Assembly (NCBI GenBank): GCA_947448025.1
Contig: CANFLV010000006.1
Span: 62,001 to 126,000 of the forward strand
Reading direction: 5' to 3'
Source of the DNA: Oxalobacteraceae bacterium
Lineage (GTDB): Bacteria > Pseudomonadota > Gammaproteobacteria > Burkholderiales > Burkholderiaceae_D
DNA: 64,000 nt
Both the position numbers and the translations under genes were made by a program. Below, piece after piece: positions 1 to 7,338 of the stretch (its first letter is position 1; each line of letters starts with the position of its first letter). The notes beneath the pieces were generated by a model that was not told where the DNA came from, did not search any database, and was given only the letters and a program-made list of their open reading frames with translations.

Positions 1-41
1 GCGCCAATATCAAGGACATGCGCCGGCGTATCGCCGAATAA
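1..41 (+). CDS. C-terminal end of an upstream gene (partial)
   Basis: An open frame enters from the left edge and stops with TAA at 39-41. The last residues read ANIKDMRRRIAE. Only about 12 residues are visible, too few to name the family. The basic, helical character is all that can be said. The next plus-strand gene begins at 308. The hairpin at 95-121 has its T tract on the minus strand, so it does not serve this gene. Confidence 0.5.
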   Translation, partial: ANIKDMRRRIAE

Positions 42-87
42 TCCAGCGCTGCGGAAGTGCCTGCTTGCGACATCAATTTCAACAGGC

Positions 88-165
88 AAAAAAAAGCCCG
101 CCAGCTTTTCAGCGGCGGGCTAAATCCAATTCCTGGAGGAGATTGGAGGAGACAGGCAAACTATA
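88..165 (-). ncRNA. Candidate small RNA with tandem CUCCUCC motifs
   Basis: Read on the minus strand, a TATAGT-like -10 element at about 165-170 is followed by TGTCTCCTCCAATCTCCTCC. This carries two copies of the anti-Shine-Dalgarno motif CTCCTCC. After a short linker comes a GC-rich hairpin (arms 114-121 and 95-102) ending in seven T residues, a textbook Rho-independent terminator. The predicted transcript is about 70-75 nt with no reading frame of note. C-rich CUCCUCC loops are typical of small RNAs that mask ribosome binding sites. The -35 box is poor and the 5' end is inferred, so the class assignment is inference from layout. Confidence 0.5.
95..121 (-). terminator. Rho-independent terminator (minus strand)
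   Basis: Arms AGCCCGCC (95-102) and GGCGGGCT (114-121) are perfect complements around an 11-nt loop. The plus-strand A run at 88-94 becomes the T tract on the minus strand. No minus-strand protein gene ends here, so it most likely terminates the candidate small RNA. Confidence 0.75.
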
Positions 166-307
166 ACGAAGCGGCCTGAGCCTGTATGCTTTTTTTTCCG
201 AATGGTAGGTATTCACGGGGAGCATATCTGCCAATTTCCAGTAAAAATATCGAATGGTCGGCTCTGCTAAAATAAACAACCTTACTGAATCTCGCGAAAA
301 TTCCCCT

Positions 308-490
308 ATGAGCACTTCTTCCCTCCAGCCTGAATCACCTTGCGTCGGCCGCTGTTCGACCACCTACGGTGATGATATTTGCAAGGGCTGCGGGCGCACC
401 TTCATCGAAGTGATTAACTGGATCATGTACGACGACGAAGAAAAAGCGGCAGTCTGGGCGCGTCTTGAACAATTATCCAAGGCCTCCTGA
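308..490 (+). CDS. DUF1289 family small cysteine-rich protein
   Basis: A 60-residue protein. It has the DUF1289 pattern: SPCVGRC near residue 11, then DICKGCGRT, giving four cysteines in CxxxC and CxxC arrangement, and ending EEKAAVWARL. The family is small, common in proteobacteria, and probably binds a metal or Fe-S centre, but its role is unknown. The ATG at 308 gives the usual family length. An in-frame ATG at 254 would add 18 residues that do not look conserved. Neither start has a convincing Shine-Dalgarno sequence. The gene stands alone between the candidate small RNA and a hypothetical gene. Confidence 0.85.
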   Translation: MSTSSLQPESPCVGRCSTTYGDDICKGCGRTFIEVINWIMYDDEEKAAVWARLEQLSKAS

Positions 491-644
491 AATTTGCGTT
501 GCATCGTCGCTACAGCAGTGTCGCGAAAATTATACTGCGCAACAAGCTTGAGATTTATCAAGGATTGATTGCATCCAGACCTGATACTTACCGCAGGTTT
601 AATTACTGTAATCAACCCCTGTTTGACATTTAGCGAGCGTGACG

Positions 645-968
645 ATGGATTCCACAATTGATACGGTCATTGAAAGTCTCGTTGAAGTGCACTGCCAGGC
701 AGAGGCGGATCAACGTCAGCGCCACCTGTTGCGCGAATCCCTGCGCGGTCTTGTGCGTCTGGCGCAAGCAGAGCAAATGTGGGAAATCAAAGCCAACGTG
801 CGCGCCCTGACGTCAATGTCGCAGGCAAAAATCAAGCGCCAGGCGAACCGATTACTTAAGTCGACTAGCGACGTAAAAGCGGCAAAAGATCCTTGCCAGG
901 GCAAACTCGCGCTTGACACAGGCAGCACCTGTGTCGGCAATACGTCAAAGGTAGACGAAGCGCCCTAG
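645..968 (+). CDS. Hypothetical protein
   Basis: A 107-residue product with a helical, charged N-terminal half (QAEADQRQRHLLRESLRGL) and a less ordered C-terminal tail rich in Ser, Thr and Lys. No family is recognised. The ATG at 645 is preferred; an in-frame GTG lies two codons upstream at 639. The composition suits a small cytoplasmic protein, and the opposite-strand frames look like shadows. Codon use resembles the neighbours. It could be a lineage-specific gene, and the reading is moderately secure. Confidence 0.55.
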   Translation: MDSTIDTVIESLVEVHCQAEADQRQRHLLRESLRGLVRLAQAEQMWEIKANVRALTSMSQAKIKRQANRLLKSTSDVKAAKDPCQGKLALDTGSTCVGNTSKVDEAP

Positions 969-1070
969 ACAGTGCCTTGATTCTTGATGTCCCTCAAAAA
1001 TCGTCCGCTGTTTTTAATGGATAGTAGACCTGTCTGAAATGCGGCTTTGCTCTTGTCAGTCAGCGTCAGT

Positions 1071-1141
1071 AGGGGGGGCCCGTGGTGGGCAGTCGGTGTC
1101 CAAAGCCGCTCTCCGTGGTTCGATTCCATGCTCCCCTGCCA
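1071..1141 (+). tRNA. tRNA-Trp(CCA)-like sequence with reduced D-arm, possible pseudo-tRNA
   Basis: The acceptor stem AGGGGGG (1071-1077) pairs with CTCCCCT (1131-1137) and is followed by an encoded GCCA. The T-arm CGTGG-TTCGATT-CCATG (1114-1130) is intact. The anticodon loop GTCCAAA (1098-1104) shows CCA at 1100-1102. The anticodon stem has four of five pairs. Between the acceptor and anticodon stems there are only 15 nt, folding as GCCC-GTGGT-GGGC, so U8, A9 and a normal D-loop are missing. A normal tRNA-Trp needs about 19 nt there. It is either a decayed copy of tRNA-Trp or an unusual tRNA-like RNA. Confidence 0.5.
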
Positions 1142-1197
1142 ATTTTTCAGGGTGATGGCAAACATCACCGCCACGTACGCCGCCAAGGGAGTCTGCT

Positions 1198-1449
1198 ATG
1201 CGCGCTGCAATCGCTGTTTGTCTGATCGCAGGCGGCTTGCTCGGATGCGCAACGCCCGCGCAACGTGCACTGGAAAAGGTCGGCGAAGCCGAGCAGATGA
1301 TCCAGGTTTTCGGTACGGCCTGCGAGCGCCTTGGGTATATCGCCAATAGCGACGCATGGCGCAATTGCCTGGTTCAAATGAATCAGACCGATGCCCTGCG
1401 TTATTCCTATGGCGCGCCTTATTTTTCACGTGTGGGGCCTTACTGGTAA
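1198..1449 (+). CDS. Small putative outer-membrane lipoprotein
   Basis: An 83-residue product whose N-terminus is a lipoprotein signal: MRAA, a hydrophobic stretch, and the lipobox LLGC with Cys at residue 17. The mature part (about 66 residues) is short and ends in aromatic residues (YFSRVGPYW). Two further cysteines (in TACERLG and RNCLVQ) could form a periplasmic disulfide. An AAGGGA Shine-Dalgarno sequence lies 7 nt before the ATG. The family is not recognised. The role is likely envelope-associated, by inference from the lipobox alone. Confidence 0.8.
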   Translation: MRAAIAVCLIAGGLLGCATPAQRALEKVGEAEQMIQVFGTACERLGYIANSDAWRNCLVQMNQTDALRYSYGAPYFSRVGPYW

Positions 1450-1456
1450 GCGCCGT

Positions 1457-1900
1457 CTAGTTCCTGTTCGCGCCTGATATTTGAATCACATTGCTCGCAT
1501 TCGACAGCTCATCCTGCATGCGCTCAATATCGGCAAGGATGGCCACCAGCGATTCCAGCCAGGGATAACGCGCGTACCGCAAAGTCCGGTTGCCTGCTTC
1601 AAGGCTTATCAGGAATTTTTGCGTGAGGATATGCGGGTGGAGTGTGCTGCAAACGCCGCCGTGAATTTGTGCGCGCCGGCCAAGATAGGCGAGCGCGCAG
1701 GCGCGTTTGTAGGCAGACAGATTGCCATAGGTGGCAACCATCGCATCTTTGTCATGCTGTCGTTTGCTGAATTGAAGATAGGCCTTCCAATCGCCTTCGC
1801 GAATGTCGATTGGTTCCATGCCCGTATTGGCGGTCACGGATGTGCCGTGATTGGCAGGGTTGTTCGCGCTTTTTTCGTCCAAGTTTCCAGCTGCTGACAC
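1457..1900 (-). CDS. Hypothetical protein
   Basis: A 147-residue product starting at GTG with a GGAG ribosome binding site five bases upstream. The first 30 residues are polar and low in complexity. The rest looks like a folded helical domain (IREGDWKAYLQFSKRQHDKD, then ACALAYLGRRAQ). No signal peptide or membrane segment is visible and no family is recognised. A plus-strand frame over the same bases (1481-1897) lacks a good ribosome binding site and is judged a shadow. Confidence 0.6.
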   Translation of the reverse strand: MSAAGNLDEKSANNPANHGTSVTANTGMEPIDIREGDWKAYLQFSKRQHDKDAMVATYGNLSAYKRACALAYLGRRAQIHGGVCSTLHPHILTQKFLISLEAGNRTLRYARYPWLESLVAILADIERMQDELSNASNVIQISGANRN

Positions 1901-2093
1901 ACGATTCTCCGGTCTTGCATTGTCAATGATTACCCATGCCGGAAGATTCAGGCCATGGCGCTACACGTCACCTCAATTGCTTCGATGATTTCTCGTCGAT
2001 GTGGTTCTGTGGAATTCGTTGTAATCATCAATGAATCCAGTGTATTTGAGGCTCGGGAGTGCGAAAAAGTTCGCAGTGGAAATGCTTTCTTTT

Positions 2094-2249
2094 TCATTCG
2101 CGGAACTTGTATGAACGGATATGCTTTACCGGGTCATGATCAGGTACAGGATCGTCCTGGGGAATCGGGCTTTTTTCTGGAAGGGGATCGTGGTCTGGCT
2201 CGGGCAGCGGTTCACGATGGGCGATAAGATATTGCAGTGGATGTTGCAT
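2094..2249 (-). CDS. Small proline- and aspartate-rich protein
   Basis: A 51-residue product of repeated P-x-P-D/E-H-D units (EPDHDPLPE, DDPVPDHDP), apparently disordered. A strong GAGGAG site at 2257-2262 sits 7 nt from this ATG. A second ATG directly upstream (2252) is possible. The ribosome binding site lies just after a perfect 11-bp hairpin with a T-rich tail, so expression should depend on whether that hairpin forms. Short Pro-Asp-rich proteins of this style occur in Oxalobacteraceae; the function is unknown. Confidence 0.6.
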   Translation of the reverse strand: MQHPLQYLIAHREPLPEPDHDPLPEKSPIPQDDPVPDHDPVKHIRSYKFRE

Positions 2250-2261
2250 CATTGGTCTCCT

Positions 2262-2299
2262 CAAAACAAAAGATGCGCTGCAATGGTCGCAGCGCATCT
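2262..2299 (-). terminator. Strong hairpin with T tail, terminator or attenuator
   Basis: AGATGCGCTGC (2271-2281) and GCAGCGCATCT (2289-2299) are perfect 11-bp complements around a 7-nt loop. On the minus strand the hairpin is followed by TTTTGTTTT and then at once by the GAGGAG site of the small gene at 2094-2249. It can end transcripts from the HTH gene upstream. There is no room for a promoter between it and the small gene. Confidence 0.75.
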
Positions 2300-2361
2300 C
2301 ACTATAAACGAGACGCTAGGCCGGCAAGCAAACAGTGAGCGGGGAGGAAGTGGTCGTTCAA

Positions 2362-2664
2362 TTAATGCTGTTGCGCCAATTCCTTGGGTTTGAACTGTTT
2401 GTCGCTGATGCGAAATTTGCCTCGGCGGTCGCCCATGAGTATGCGTAAATCCTTGATGCTTAATTCGCATACCTCATGCATCCGGATCAGCAGGGAAGCG
2501 CCGACCGGCAATCTACGGTGGCGAATTTTGCTGATGACCGGTGGTGCGACCTCCAACGCTCGCGAAAGTGCCGCGTCGTTCTTGAGATTGAGTTTTTCGA
2601 TCAGGGCACCCAATAAATTATTGGGGTCATATTTGGGTGATTGCAGTTGTTCTAAAGTATTCAT
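2362..2664 (-). CDS. HTH domain transcriptional regulator (Cro/C1-like)
   Basis: A 100-residue protein with a central helix-turn-helix of lambda-repressor type, LSRALEVAPPVISKIRHRR, at about residues 33-51. It is followed by RLPVGASLLIRMHEVCELSI, the usual continuation of this short beta-proteobacterial regulator group. The start chosen is the ATG at 2664, with AAGG four bases upstream; an extended frame to 2691 is less likely. There is no ligand-binding domain, so it probably binds DNA on its own or with a partner. Direct repeats GTCATTTTGA at 2697-2706 and 2721-2730 just upstream could be its operator. Targets are unknown. Confidence 0.8.
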   Translation of the reverse strand: MNTLEQLQSPKYDPNNLLGALIEKLNLKNDAALSRALEVAPPVISKIRHRRLPVGASLLIRMHEVCELSIKDLRILMGDRRGKFRISDKQFKPKELAQQH

Positions 2665-2997
2665 ATTGCCTTTCAATATGTGTTGCGCCAATTCAAGTCA
2701 TTTTGAACGATTGATGCGCGGTCATTTTGAGCTTCAACAAGAATGCGGATTTTGACCGCATCTTTCATCGCCAAAGTTGCCATTTGACTAATTTCAATAG
2801 TATCCATTGCTTATTAAAAATGCAATATTTTAGACTCTGGAAATATAGCTAGTTTTGCAGCAAGCATTTATGTGCTAATTATTTTCGGCTGACAATTTGC
2901 TGGGCGCCATAGAACGGATGCACACGGAAATTGTCCGATTCTGCATCACATCCATAAAGTCCTGCGCGATCAAGGACTTGGCAAGTATTGCACCCAG

Positions 2998-3032
2998 TTA
3001 TCCACAGGTTTAACCACAGATGGTGTGTATAA
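2998..3032. promoter_or_regulatory. DnaA-box triplet 1
   Basis: TTATCCACA (2998-3006) is a perfect DnaA box. TTAACCACA (3010-3018) is a one-mismatch box, and TGTGTATAA (3024-3032) is an inverted TTATACACA box. Spacers are 3 and 5 bp. The same order and spacing recur at 3104-3138. Confidence 0.65.
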
Positions 3033-3103
3033 CTTTTTATGCGATTTCGGATCAGTCTGAAAAAGTAATTAAAAATCAATGGCTTGCAGAGTTTTAAGCT
3101 GGC

Positions 3104-3138
3104 TTATCCACAAACTTAGCCACAATTGCTGTGAATAA
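3104..3138. promoter_or_regulatory. DnaA-box triplet 2
   Basis: TTATCCACA (3104-3112), near-box TTAGCCACA (3116-3124) and inverted TTATTCACA (3130-3138) repeat the geometry of triplet 1 exactly, 106 bp downstream. This suggests a DnaA-binding cassette rather than chance boxes. Confidence 0.65.
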
Positions 3139-3180
3139 CTTTTTCAGGCGGCAGATAAAATTCACCGCCTGATTCTTGCC

Positions 3181-3429
3181 TTATTTGAAAGGATTATCGG
3201 TCTCGTCTGGGGCGATGATGCCGATATGGTCTGGCAAAGCTTGTGCCTTCAGCGTGCTCACGACGGCGTCGATAATGGCTTTTAATGCTTGTGCATGTTT
3301 GAGGCCGGCCTTGTCGCGCGTGATTTGTAGCGTGCCGTACAGCGACACGCGGTCGAGCCGGTTCTCGACGGTCAGGTCGTCAACCATAAGGCTGTCGGCT
3401 TCATTCTGGAATGGATGGAGGTGAGCCAT
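3181..3429 (-). CDS. Conserved hypothetical protein
   Basis: An 82-residue product, MAHLHPFQNEADSLMVDDL at the start. Mixed alpha/beta composition (VDDLTVENRLDRVSLYGTLQ) suggests a small folded cytoplasmic protein. AAGGAAA sits 4 nt before the ATG at 3429, which is preferred over a GTG/ATG extension to 3444. The gene is followed on the same strand only by the DnaA-box region. It precedes that region in the way of an independent single-gene unit. No family name is offered. Confidence 0.7.
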   Translation of the reverse strand: MAHLHPFQNEADSLMVDDLTVENRLDRVSLYGTLQITRDKAGLKHAQALKAIIDAVVSTLKAQALPDHIGIIAPDETDNPFK

Positions 3430-3459
3430 GTTGTTTCCTTTCAAGTAAGTAGCGCGGGA

Positions 3460-4236
3460 TCAGCGAAACGGCCGTACGCGTTTTTCAGGGTCGGGCAGGC
3501 GCATACCGGCCTGCTTGATACGCGCGTCGAGCTGCGGAAAGAAATTCACGCCACTGCGTTTTTCAAGTTCCGCTATCGAGATTACCTCATAGGCGCCGCC
3601 CGGTGCATTCGGTGCGACATAGGCGGCGGCACTACGCGCCGACGGATCGTAAATCGCCTTGAAGACATGCGTTGGTATGAGCACCCGCTGATTGAGTCGC
3701 TGCACGGCGTTACCCTCAAAGAGTGGCCCGGTCACCACGAACAATTGACCGCGCCGTCGGGCCAGGTCGCGTGTGGCGTTTTCAATCGCAGACCAGAGCT
3801 TCTGATTATTTTCGGCGTTTTGCGGCACCATGTTCGCCAGCGAAAAGCTTTCATATTGGGCCTGGCCATCCGGCATGTCGCCAGACGGGCTCATGTGGCC
3901 ACGGTCAAAGCCGGAGTGGGCATAGTCGCGCAATTCTGCGCGCTGGTCGGATGGCAGTTTTTCTTCCGGATGAAAGGCATTCTGTCGCTTCATTTTCTTG
4001 CTCGCGGTCAGACGCTCTGTGGTCAGCTGTTCGGCCGACCAGAGCGGCGTGCGCGACACGCCCGAGTGCATTACCGCATAGGCACTGAAACAGAGGGCGA
4101 CCGATTTTGCCGCCAGCTTTTGATTGGTGAATTCCGGCGCTTCACCATTGGCGAAATGCTCGGGGCAGCGGCTAGGCTGGGCGAGCGCGGCACAGCAAAG
4201 GGCGAGCGCGCCGACAAATAGGACGGGTTTGAACAT
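3460..4236 (-). CDS. Secreted DNA/RNA non-specific endonuclease (NucA/Serratia type)
   Basis: A 258-residue product with a signal peptide (hydrophobic residues 5-19, cleavage probably after LAQ). It has the catalytic signature DRGHM at residues 111-115, in which His is the general base of the family. The downstream NMVPQ...N segment supplies the magnesium-binding Asn. The family cleaves single- and double-stranded DNA and RNA. Secretion to the periplasm or medium suggests nutrient scavenging or defence against foreign DNA. Two cysteine pairs could form disulfides. The ATG at 4236 gives the expected signal peptide. No immunity protein is seen beside it, which fits an exported enzyme. Confidence 0.9.
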   Translation of the reverse strand: MFKPVLFVGALALCCAALAQPSRCPEHFANGEAPEFTNQKLAAKSVALCFSAYAVMHSGVSRTPLWSAEQLTTERLTASKKMKRQNAFHPEEKLPSDQRAELRDYAHSGFDRGHMSPSGDMPDGQAQYESFSLANMVPQNAENNQKLWSAIENATRDLARRRGQLFVVTGPLFEGNAVQRLNQRVLIPTHVFKAIYDPSARSAAAYVAPNAPGGAYEVISIAELEKRSGVNFFPQLDARIKQAGMRLPDPEKRVRPFR

Positions 4237-4439
4237 GTGGGTTTCCTGGAGTCGTCACCGCCATGCGGCGACAGGGCGACGCCGGCAAAGGCCGACGTCA
4301 AAATGCATAAGTCGGGTGGGATGGCACAGCGAATTGGATAAATCGGTGCAAATTTGGTTCAGCCGAGTCGTTCGTCAATAAGGCCGCCGTGTTACATGGT
4401 CGCGCCTGCTGTCCTTGTGCATGCTTCTTGTGCTGGCGC

Positions 4440-4544
4440 AAATTGTTCGCAGCTCTCGCGCACTACCATGGCTTGCATCCTTCGATACCCCTCCCTCCCT
4501 GGGGTCGTTTGGCCCGCCGGGCGTTTGTCCGGCGGGCTTTTTTT
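4440..4544 (+). ncRNA. Possible small RNA with C-rich loop
   Basis: CCCCTCCCTCCCTGGGG at about 4490-4506 can form a CCCC/GGGG stem exposing TCCCTCCCT. It is followed by a perfect terminator at 4512-4544. An orphan terminator just after a C-rich, anti-Shine-Dalgarno-like loop suggests a short regulatory RNA. Only a weak promoter (TTGTTC, 15 bp, TACCAT) is visible, so the 5' end is uncertain. Confidence 0.3.
4512..4544 (+). terminator. Rho-independent terminator
   Basis: GCCCGCCGG (4512-4520) pairs with CCGGCGGGC (4529-4537) and is followed by seven T residues. It is oriented on the plus strand. Confidence 0.85.
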
Positions 4545-4767
4545 ATTCGCGGTGTGCGCATCCCAGCGCGACTTTTGTTTTTCTAATGTTGCACTGTACA
4601 CATTTTCATGGAGGCGTGAGGGCTAGGTGCAGGCTTAGGCAGCATTCAATATCAAAGCGACATCGAAATGCCGGCTGCCGGCGATTTGGCGCCGCTGCGA
4701 TGCTTGCAATGTTCGACTTCATTGCCAAGAGCCGGTAGACTTTAGCCCTTTTTGCCAGAGCCGCCAG

Positions 4768-6423
4768 ATGTCCACCGATCTCGATCTTCCCGTACCCGAA
4801 AATACCCCGACGCGTTCGGTCCCTGCCGAACTCATCGCGCGTGAAGTCAAGCGTCGTCGCACCTTCGGCATCATTTCCCATCCGGATGCCGGCAAGACCA
4901 CGCTGACGGAAAAACTGCTGCTATTCTCGGGCGCGATCCAGCTCGCCGGTACCGTCAAGGCGCGCAAGAGCGGTCGTCATGCGACGTCCGACTGGATGGA
5001 AATCGAAAAACAGCGCGGCATTTCCGTGGCTAGCTCGGTGATGCAGTTCGAGTATCGCGACCATGTGGTCAATCTGCTTGACACACCGGGTCACCAGGAC
5101 TTTTCTGAGGATACCTATCGCGTTTTGACCGCGGTCGACTCGGCGCTGATGGTTATCGATGCCGCCAAGGGCGTGGAAGAACAAACCATCAAGCTGCTCA
5201 ACGTCTGCCGTATGCGCGCCACCCCCATCGTCACGTTCATGAACAAGATGGACCGCGAAGTACGCGATCCGCTGGAAGTGCTCGATGAAGTCGAGTCGGT
5301 GCTGAAGATCCAATGCGCGCCGATCACCTGGCCGGTCGGCATGGGCAAAAACTTCCGCGGTGTGTACCACCTGCTGCGCGATGAAATCATGCTGTTTGCT
5401 GCCGGTTCCGAAAAGGCCGATCAGGAATTCGAGATCATCAAGGGCATCGATAATCCGCGTCTGGCCGAGATGTTCCCGCTGGAGATCGAACAGTTGAAGA
5501 TGGAAGTTGAGCTGGTGCATGGCGCCTCGCATCCTTTCGATCTCGACGCCTTCCTGGCGGGAACGCAAACGCCGGTGTTTTTCGGCTCCGCCATCAATAA
5601 CTTCGGCGTGCGCGAAATCCTTGATGCGCTGCTGGACTGGGCGCCGTCACCGCGTCCGCGTGACGCGACCGTGCGCTCCGTGGAGCCCGGTGAGCCGCGC
5701 TTCTCCGGCTTCGTCTTCAAGATCCAGGCGAATATGGACCCGGCCCATCGTGACCGCATCGCCTTTCTGCGCGTTTGTTCCGGTCATTTCGAGCGCGGCA
5801 TGAAGATCAAGCATTTACGTCTGGGACGCGAGATCAAGGTCTCGAACGTGGTGACCTTCATGGCGTCCTCGCGTGAGCAAGTCGAAGAGGCCTACGCCGG
5901 CGACATTATTGGTTTGCCCAATCACGGCAACATGCAAATTGGCGATAGTTTTACCGAAGGCGAAGTGCTGCAGTTCACCGGCATTCCTTACTTCGCACCG
6001 GATCTGTTTCGCATCGTGCGCATCCGTAATCCGCTCAAGACCAAGCAGCTGCAAAAAGGGCTGCAGCAACTCGGCGAAGAGGGTGCGGTGCAGGTCTTCA
6101 AGCCCATCACCGGTGGTGACCTGATTCTAGGCGCAGTCGGTGTGTTGCAGTTTGAAGTAGTGGCCAGTCGGCTCTTGAATGAATATGGCGTCGACGCCAT
6201 GTTCGAGACGGCCAGCATCAGCAGCGCGCGCTGGGTTTCCTGCGACGATAAACGCGTGCTCGCCGATTTCGAAAAGTCCTCGGCTGGGAATCACATCGCG
6301 TTCGACGCGGCCAATAACATGGCTTATCTCGCGACTTCGGGCGTGAATCTGAAGCTGACGCAGGAGCGCTGGCCCAAGCTGACCTTCCATGCAACGCGTG
6401 AGCATGCGGTGACGCTGCTCTGA
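4768..6423 (+). CDS. prfC: Peptide chain release factor 3
   Basis: A 551-residue translational GTPase that ejects RF1/RF2 from the ribosome after termination. G-motifs are clear: HPDAGKTT (38-45), RGISVAS switch I, DTPGH (105-109) and NKMD (159-162). Length is close to the 529 residues of the Escherichia coli protein, with about 20 extra N-terminal residues. The RF3-specific rather than EF-G-like character shows in the [19 protein letters not shown] region and the missing EF-G domain IV. The ATG at 4768 follows a weak purine stretch. It appears to be transcribed alone. Confidence 0.96.
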   Translation: MSTDLDLPVPENTPTRSVPAELIAREVKRRRTFGIISHPDAGKTTLTEKLLLFSGAIQLAGTVKARKSGRHATSDWMEIEKQRGISVASSVMQFEYRDHVVNLLDTPGHQDFSEDTYRVLTAVDSALMVIDAAKGVEEQTIKLLNVCRMRATPIVTFMNKMDREVRDPLEVLDEVESVLKIQCAPITWPVGMGKNFRGVYHLLRDEIMLFAAGSEKADQEFEIIKGIDNPRLAEMFPLEIEQLKMEVELVHGASHPFDLDAFLAGTQTPVFFGSAINNFGVREILDALLDWAPSPRPRDATVRSVEPGEPRFSGFVFKIQANMDPAHRDRIAFLRVCSGHFERGMKIKHLRLGREIKVSNVVTFMASSREQVEEAYAGDIIGLPNHGNMQIGDSFTEGEVLQFTGIPYFAPDLFRIVRIRNPLKTKQLQKGLQQLGEEGAVQVFKPITGGDLILGAVGVLQFEVVASRLLNEYGVDAMFETASISSARWVSCDDKRVLADFEKSSAGNHIAFDAANNMAYLATSGVNLKLTQERWPKLTFHATREHAVTLL

Positions 6424-6755
6424 TTGGATGGACGCCTTGACGCAGTGAGTAGGGCCGGGCGGGCTAGTCGCAATGCATTGCGCCGAACTCGCCTGGCCCT
6501 ATGGTTTTGCGCATGCCTTTATCAAGTTAATAGGCCAGCAGTTTCTACCGGAAACTCGCTGCAAATAGCCGAAAAATCAAGCCCCAATCCCGCCGCATCC
6601 ATGCAGCTTGCGTTTGCTCAAACGCGGTGTCGCATAATTTTCTTACAATTAGCCGAACGTCACCTTTCCAATACGGTCTCATTGCCGATGCGATCTTTTC
6701 TCGCAGCTTCGATTTTCGACCTGCGCCGATTGACCTATGCATTCGAGGAGCTACT
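6424..6755. other. 332-bp intergenic region with a REP-like palindrome
   Basis: No gene. Just after prfC there is an inverted repeat, TAGGGCC (6450-6456) with GGCCCTA (6495-6501), enclosing the perfect 14-bp palindrome CGCAATGCATTGCG (6469-6482). The rest is the leader of the hemerythrin-like gene. Confidence 0.5.
6450..6501. repeat. REP-like inverted repeat
   Basis: Outer arms TAGGGCC/GGCCCTA and a central CGCAATGCATTGCG palindrome. The element at 10359-10452 shares the TAGGGC-GCAAT-ATTGCGCC vocabulary, suggesting a dispersed family. It has no T tract, so it is not a normal terminator. Confidence 0.5.
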
Positions 6756-7298
6756 ATGCTGATTGCCACGTATTCGATCGTTGCCATCTCTGCCGAACAG
6801 AAAAATTCGCGCAGTGTCCTGTTCAGGTTGCAAGAGTACCTGCACAGCTGCCTGGAAAAATTTAACGGCCGCGACCCTGGCGCGATTGCCTGCGCGCTCG
6901 AAAAATTAAGCCAGTTCGACCAATACTGGCATACGCGCAAAATGGAGCTGTATGTGATTCCGGCCATACGCGGCGCTACGCATGAAGTCGATTCCCTGCT
7001 CGAAGAACTGGAAACGATGAGTTCGCGTGGCATGGCCATGCTGCGCTCCGCCCAGGAAAAAATGCGTCGCGCACTGGAGCAGGGCCTAGATTACCTCAGG
7101 GAAGTTTACCGCTCGCTGGAAGTGTATTGCGAGCACCTGTCACAGTGCCTGGCGAAAGAAGAGAATGAATTGCTGCCCATGGTCGGGCGTTTGCTCACCA
7201 GCGAGCAATGGTTTCCCATTGCTGCCAAATTGCTGTCAGATGATGCGCATGGCGTGAAACGGCGCACTCCAGCAGGGTTTGCCGATGGAGTGCAATGA
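6756..7298 (+). CDS. Hemerythrin-like (HHE domain) protein
   Basis: A 180-residue all-helical protein. Helical segments carry the HHE-type pattern: H59 and E64 in WHTRKMELYVIPAI, H76-E77, then YCEHLSQCLAKEENELLPMVGRLLTSEQW, the usual last helix pair. Hemerythrin-like proteins bind a di-iron centre and sense or carry oxygen or nitric oxide, or help iron repair. Some canonical ligands are not obvious here, so metal binding is likely but not certain. GAGGAG lies 6 nt ahead of the ATG at 6756 and fixes the start; the in-frame extension to 6627 has no ribosome binding site. Confidence 0.7.
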   Translation: MLIATYSIVAISAEQKNSRSVLFRLQEYLHSCLEKFNGRDPGAIACALEKLSQFDQYWHTRKMELYVIPAIRGATHEVDSLLEELETMSSRGMAMLRSAQEKMRRALEQGLDYLREVYRSLEVYCEHLSQCLAKEENELLPMVGRLLTSEQWFPIAAKLLSDDAHGVKRRTPAGFADGVQ

Positions 7299-7338
7299 TG
7301 GATGACAAAGGTGTGCCTGCACTTCGAATGCGCTTAAG

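Larger units (their letters stand above)
2665..3180. promoter_or_regulatory. 516-bp intergenic region with DnaA-box triplets and operator-like repeats
   Basis: No gene is visible. The left part carries direct repeats GTCATTTTGA (2697-2706, 2721-2730) and the inverted pair GCGGTCA (2718-2724) / TGACCGC (2753-2759), probably control of the HTH gene. The right part carries two DnaA-box triplets at 2998-3032 and 3104-3138. The middle is AT-rich. Confidence 0.6.
4237..4767. other. 531-bp intergenic region
   Basis: No convincing gene. Short frames on the plus strand (around 4354-4738) have odd composition and no ribosome binding sites. The region holds a strong plus-strand terminator at 4512-4544, which has no protein gene ahead of it. 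The leader of prfC lies to the right. Confidence 0.5.

Noticed and set aside
1047..1364. Short overlapping frames across the tRNA-like sequence and lipoprotein gene
   Set aside because: They have no ribosome binding sites and run through the tRNA-like fold and the clear lipoprotein reading frame.
2998..3138. Chromosomal replication origin
   Set aside because: DnaA boxes are present but no dnaA, dnaN, rpmH or gidA is nearby and only one side is AT-rich; kept as a DnaA-binding cassette instead.
3415..4221. 268-codon plus-strand open frame opposite the endonuclease
   Set aside because: Composition is typical of an antisense frame in GC-rich coding DNA, and the minus strand carries clear catalytic motifs and a signal peptide.
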